This document shows, in pieces, positions 59,466-64,000 of a stretch of 64,000 nt of DNA. The stretch is taken from positions 186,001-250,000 of the forward strand of contig JAANDG010000151.1 of assembly GCA_036852015.1 (NCBI GenBank), read 5' to 3'. Source of the DNA: Pelodera strongyloides. Taxonomy: Eukaryota; Nematoda; Chromadorea; Rhabditida; Rhabditidae. Every line of letters starts with the position of its first letter. The stretch's first letter is position 1. The position numbers were made by a program, and so were the translations under genes. The notes beneath the pieces are model-generated. The model did not search any database. It saw only the letters and a program-made list of their open reading frames with translations, and was not told the DNA's origin.

Positions 59466-60087
59466 CGAACTTTCAGTGGCTGCCTAACAGAAATACATGC
59501 GCCAAGCGCTAAAGCCTAAATGTGAAACGCAAAACTTCAAGAGTTGACTGGATCAAGCCCCCAACCTTTCGCTCCGCAGTCCAACACATTGTCAGTACAA
59601 TACATATACAGCCAATACATATAGCACGTGATTTTACAATATAAGGTCGCTCCAGGCGGCGTTAGCCGACTTGTAATAAGATAACCTGGAAAAGTGATAA
59701 TAGGTGAGTATCTTGAAATGGACCGCACTCTTTATTAGTACAATAAATAATGTCAGAATATAAGTCAAAATTTCAATGTTGCAAAATCTCAAATACGTAG
59801 AAGAGGTATTATGTTGAGCAGGTGAACATTAACCCTTAAAATTGTGAATTATGGAAGGTAATAAATGGAACAAACAAGACAGGAACCGTATAAGACAAAT
59901 TGTAAACAAAACCAAAACAATGTAAAAGGTGCGAAAAGTGGTACAAAACTATACAAGCAGTATAAGGGCCGGGTTTCGAAGAATGTGTGCAAAATGAGCG
60001 CCTACCTTAATGTAGGTTTCAAAAATTATAAAGAAACTGTTTAAAAATACGGCTCTTCGCTCTTTGGAAGACTTTAACCAACTCCAT

Positions 60088-60257
60088 AAAACAAAATACC
60101 AGCCGATTTTTGAAACAGATGGAGAACATCCACATTCTTATGCAGTTTATGCAAACGACCGTAAATTAGAATAAATAATTGAGCTAAACTCGAGCAACTT
60201 TAAGTTAATACGTAAAAATACTGCTGTTCCCAAAACCGGCCGGTATTTTACTTTCAA
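60088..60257 (+). mobile_element. TTAA-1 MITE, eroded
   Basis: AATACCAGCCGATTTTTGAAAC at the left and CCCAAAACCGGCCGGTATTT at the right. Terminal TTAA sites are mutated. It lies downstream of gene F. Confidence 0.65.
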
Positions 60258-60492
60258 TAAGAAGTTGCAAGTGAGGTGCGAAGCTATAAGGCTTAGTAGT
60301 AGGAAGACTATAAACGACGCGTTCTATTAGTTATACATAAACGTGGTAAGCACATCAATTAATTTTACAAAGAAGAATATAATACGAGAGTCTTACGGCA
60401 CTATCGTGCATCATATAAAATTAAAAGCTGCCGAAAATAAAAGCTACAAAAAATAAGGAAATATCACCAGATGTATGACGCTCTATTGGGAT

Positions 60493-63400
60493 CTAAAAAG
60501 CATCCACATGTTCGGGAATAATCTCAATATCTCCTCGATTGAACAAGTACCCTCTAACTCGATTGACGATGTAACTTTTCAGCATCACTAGGTTCTTCCA
60601 ACACCTAAAATTGTTTTTGAATGTATTGCAACTATTGTTTTAATTAACATAGAGCACAAACACTTTGCAGGACTGGCTGTTTGCATTTAGCTGTTTGCAG
60701 TTTTAGTTAGTTGAGTATTTTGCGCAAATATAAGCAGTGCAACTAGTTGTTTCATTTAATCCTTTTGCCTTGTATAGATATTGGTTGCCCATCATCTACA
60801 TAATAACCTTTTGTTTGTGATGGTTGTTCGGCGCCATATATAGAATGAGTAATCTGCGCGAATGCGACAACTTTATTGAGGACACCAGGGCAATAATTTT
60901 ACAGCAGTGTATCTTTACTTTCTTCTACTTTTATGCGTACAGAGTAAGGGGTAGGTTTTCATACTACACCCGTAATATAATTCTTTTCCACGGACAATTA
61001 TAAATAAGTAAAAAAAAAAAAAATTCACACCAAGCTAGGAAGCCAGAGAGACAAATGCGAAACGCTTCGTCCATGATCGTTTTCTTGATCCTGCAAAAAA
61101 AGTTCCTCATTGTCGTTCTTAATTTTTCTACTGAAAATATGACGATAGTAAATATTGAGGTGAGCAGAATTCAGATTCTGAGCCTCTTCATACACATGCT
61201 CCATCTAGGCCCTTAGTTTCTCCTGAGACTGACACTATGTGTGAGAAGATATGGGTATTTGAACCTGCTGTCTGGAGTTAGGCGAAGTCTTTTTGCCGTC
61301 GCTTTTCCGAATGCTTATTAACTTCAGTCGATATTTAACCCTCATTCCCTCATATGGAAATGGCAACGTCGAAGCTGAGTTTCTAGAAAATCTGAGGATC
61401 AGTAAGACTTACAAAGTCCAAAAGGAATCCTCGCTGCCGTTATCCGTAGGAATGTTGTTTGTTTTCAGCATTTCGTCTTGGTCATCTGTATTAATCAACA
61501 TCAGTTACCGAAAGGAAAGAACCAACTCAACCCACATACACCAACAATTAGATAATCACTGCCTCCAACATTTGCTACAGTGATAAGCCAATACACAGAG
61601 CTATTCCCTGAATTACACATACACAACCTTCTTATTATATAAAATAGTAACTGTAGTGTGTGCTAGCACTCACGTTACGGAAGTATAATTCGAATAAATT
61701 GTTCCGTTTCGGGTATAAAAGTGTGCCGCAGCTCCAACTAGAATATTCTTGTGAAAAAAAGACGTGTGTCTTCATAGTAAACATTTTCAACTGCGTTACA
61801 GACATTTCATAAGTATCGAAAGACGCCTCAGGCGGCGTAGCCCTCTTGTTTAATATAAAACGGGCAAAAAATCCGGGCAGCATGCATTTAACAAAGTGAA
61901 AACATTTAGTACTTACCAGCTGTGGTGCCTCTCACATCTCCCGATTGAAACATAACCGGCTGAAAGAAAGTAAAATAACGTGGTAGCTATGTGATACAGG
62001 AATTAAATATTATTTAAAAAAATTCCATATTTATTTAATTAAACCTTGAAATATATTTTAAAATGGTGCGAGAAAGGTCGATGAACCTGTGCAAAGAAAG
62101 CAGTGTTCGATTCGAACAGACACTCTTATTTAGATACTTCGTTTAAACCGCACCTTAGACCACTCGTCCGCGCAACTCATAGGATTCCTGTTTGTTCAAT
62201 TTAACTTTTCTGTTTAGATCGTTTTCTAGAAAAGCACAAAAAAAATAAAATAAAAATCAAACCAAAGACTTACTCTATTATCAGAAACCGTATGAAGGAT
62301 CAGACGTGCGCATGGGCCTCCATACTTCAAAAGATATTTCGCCGTTTTATTCAGCATGTGAATATTGCTTTCCCTGAATAATGCAATATTCAGCACATCT
62401 AAAGTTAAAGGGAATATGTAGGCCCTTTTTGAAGTTGAGCTGTATTAATAGAATGCGTGTTCCCCATTAAGGAAACAATAACAAAAGTTGTCTACAATTA
62501 CCCACTTGTAAGAAAATGAATTACAAAGTTCGCCTTTTCCATAGTAAACGCGTTAATCAGACCCGTGGCATAAATTTGGGTCTGATGGAGCAAATTTCAA
62601 CTTATTTCGGCAAATAGCAAGATTCAAGATGCAGGGCATGCAAATTCGTATTTACATATTCAGTCGCCTATTTAAATTAACGTCTGGTATGCAAACGCTA
62701 GTTTCGCGTTTTTTTTTGCTTCATTTTGAGTGCCTACATATTCCCTTTAAAAACAAAGTCACGTGTGACTGCATTAACGTTGTCACCACAAGTCGAGTCC
62801 TCTTTACTTGTCAGTAACTGTCTGTCAAGAACAAATTAATGGCATGTTAATTTATATTCTAAAAACACCTCCGACGTCTTGTAAGCCCTCTGCGAAAGTA
62901 AGGTAAGGAATTTTAAGCACGTATTCTAAACCGGCCATCAATGTATAAAGATGTACGGTTTTGATTCGTCATGACTGAAATTTTGCCACTTCTGGGTTAC
63001 AACCAGACGCATTAAAAGCCGCACCCTTATGACTAACCACTAATCCGCCCCGCCAATTGCATATGCATTTTATGGCCTACCCTTCATCCTGTAACTAAGC
63101 TCTTAATGTATTGCAAAAACATGTGAGGCTTATTTGGAACTTAAATCCACAGGTGTAGACCACTTGCCAATGGTCCGGGATAATTAGTTTATGTTCATTC
63201 TACGATAGCAGGATGCAGGGCTCGGAATTTACACTGCTCGCTGATCGTCTACGTGACAATGGGATCACATTTATCACAGAATTATTTAGCAATCAGTACA
63301 AAAGTAAGGAACAAAGTTAGTCTTTTTTTCGCAGCACCAAAATTTCTCGGGGATAATTCGAATAGAATATACAAACCGAAAACAAGTAAAACACTTACGA

Positions 63401-63916
63401 GTCGTAGCCGACATCATTTTCCGAGAACACAAACACGCGTGCGTGTACTTTTTCTCTTTCGAGGCAATGCTCTGTATCTGAGTCCACCAGAACACAGCAG
63501 TAAGCGCTTTGCTCGGCTTCGTCCAGAACTTTGTTGATATAGTTATCCACTATAAACCAACGAGTGTTATTTTAGTTTTTATCGTTTCGCTCTTAGGCCT
63601 GCTCTTCTATCGGACTACTAGTTTTGTCATTAAACACTTCAATAGAAACAGCAAAAGAAACAACAGGATACTATCATAATCTACTAGTCCTTCGCGACCT
63701 TCATAAACGAAAAAGTTACCAAGGCTATATTAAACAACTCAAAACAAAATTCTTACCTTGTGCCTGATTGAAATGGTGCCACGGGTCGCACACTCTCTCG
63801 GAGCTGATGCGGCAAAGACTGAGAAACTCCTGTGCCAGAAGCTTCGGCGAAAAATACGTATTGTATGCCATCAGGGAGGATGCCAAGCACATCAGAAAGA
63901 GCATTATTTCGCGCAT
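60493..63916 (-). CDS. divergent MOLO1/TPM-like membrane protein, gene F
   Basis: Predicted 232-residue protein and the first gene of the array. Exons: 63916-63757, 63549-63399, 62373-62274, 61959-61917, 61485-61413, 61090-61031, 60604-60493; phases 1,2,0,1,2 plus an extra phase-2 intron inside the membrane-span exon. The signal peptide is MREIMLFLMCLASSLMA. The core keeps CRISSERVCDPW, CCVLVDSDTEHC and PCARLILHTVSDN. Exon 4 is only 43 nt, and the YHQLL helix is replaced by a 24-residue acidic linker (TDNGSEDS). The span is weak (about 184-203, AFRICLSGFLAWCWKNLVML), followed by a basic tail ending in VDAF. TACATAG abuts the ATG. The last three exons are the least certain of the cluster; the continuous frame over 699 nt supports them. 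Confidence 0.72.
61632..61865 (+). repeat. dispersed repeat with TATAAAAG motif, full
   Basis: TATTATATAAAATAGTAACT...GTGCTAGCACTCACGTTACG...GTATAAAAGTGTGCCGCAG...GACGCCTCAGGCGGCGTAG. Lies in gene F intron 4. Confidence 0.7.
62405..62750 (+). mobile_element. TTAA-4 MITE, in gene F intron 2
   Basis: TTAAAGGGAATATGTAGGCCC to GCCTACATATTCCCTTTAA, 346 bp, closely matching 2135-2475. Confidence 0.85.
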
Positions 63917-64000
63917 CTATGTAATATTACAAATGTTAATTCTAGCTTGAGCAAAACAATTGCTAAGAAGTTCTTAGAATAAAAATTGGAAAAGGAAAGT
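63917..64000. other. upstream flank of gene F
   Basis: Short AT-rich stretch up to the window edge; no promoter motif identified. Confidence 0.4.

Noticed and set aside
61440..61583. Alternative gene F exon after CACTGTAG at about 61569
   Set aside because: Frame stays open briefly (ANVGGSDYLIVGVCGLSWFF), but the exon 61413-61485 gives the phases that join cleanly to both neighbours.

Overview
The window looks like a piece of a nematode nuclear genome. The support is threefold: a cluster of MOLO1-type (modulator of levamisole receptor) membrane-protein genes, a family expanded in nematodes; several interstitial tracts of the nematode telomere unit TTAGGC; and AG acceptors lying only 0-15 bases before several start codons, as expected for spliced-leader trans-splicing. 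Genes are split by long introns full of MITEs and microsatellites. No complete transposase or reverse transcriptase reading frame was found. All exon models were built by eye from conserved protein motifs, GT/GC-AG sites and reading-frame continuity. Coordinates are good to about one base, but no model has been checked against RNA.

Layout. (1) 1-8.2 kb: repeat-rich, no confident gene. It holds an inverted pair of GC-rich GGTTCA islands, several MITEs, a perfect 31-bp hairpin, and two weak plus-strand candidates (3087-3838 and 5336-5691). (2) 23.7-8.2 kb, minus strand: one 20-exon gene for a 718-residue L-asparaginase with C-terminal ankyrin repeats (ASPG / 60 kDa lysophospholipase type), with all four key catalytic residues present and one GC-AG intron. 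(3) 23.7-28.6 kb: intergenic repeats. (4) 63.9-28.6 kb, minus strand: six tandem genes (F, E, D, C, B, A in transcription order). Each encodes a signal peptide, a six-cysteine MOLO1/TPM-like extracellular domain, one membrane span and a variable cytoplasmic tail. All six share the same intron phase series 1-2-0-1-2, so they arose by repeated tandem duplication. A and B are young duplicates; C, D, E and F are diverged, with different juxtamembrane segments and tails.

In the known family (C. elegans MOLO-1) these proteins are single-pass auxiliary subunits that modulate Cys-loop receptors. The cluster may therefore encode a set of such modulators, but which receptors they serve cannot be read from DNA. 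The rest of the window is dominated by at least seven MITE families that all end in AAAGNG and sit at TTAA targets, by other palindromic MITEs, by one Tc1-like non-autonomous element, and by a 29-bp CACGTG-bearing minisatellite inside an intron of gene B.
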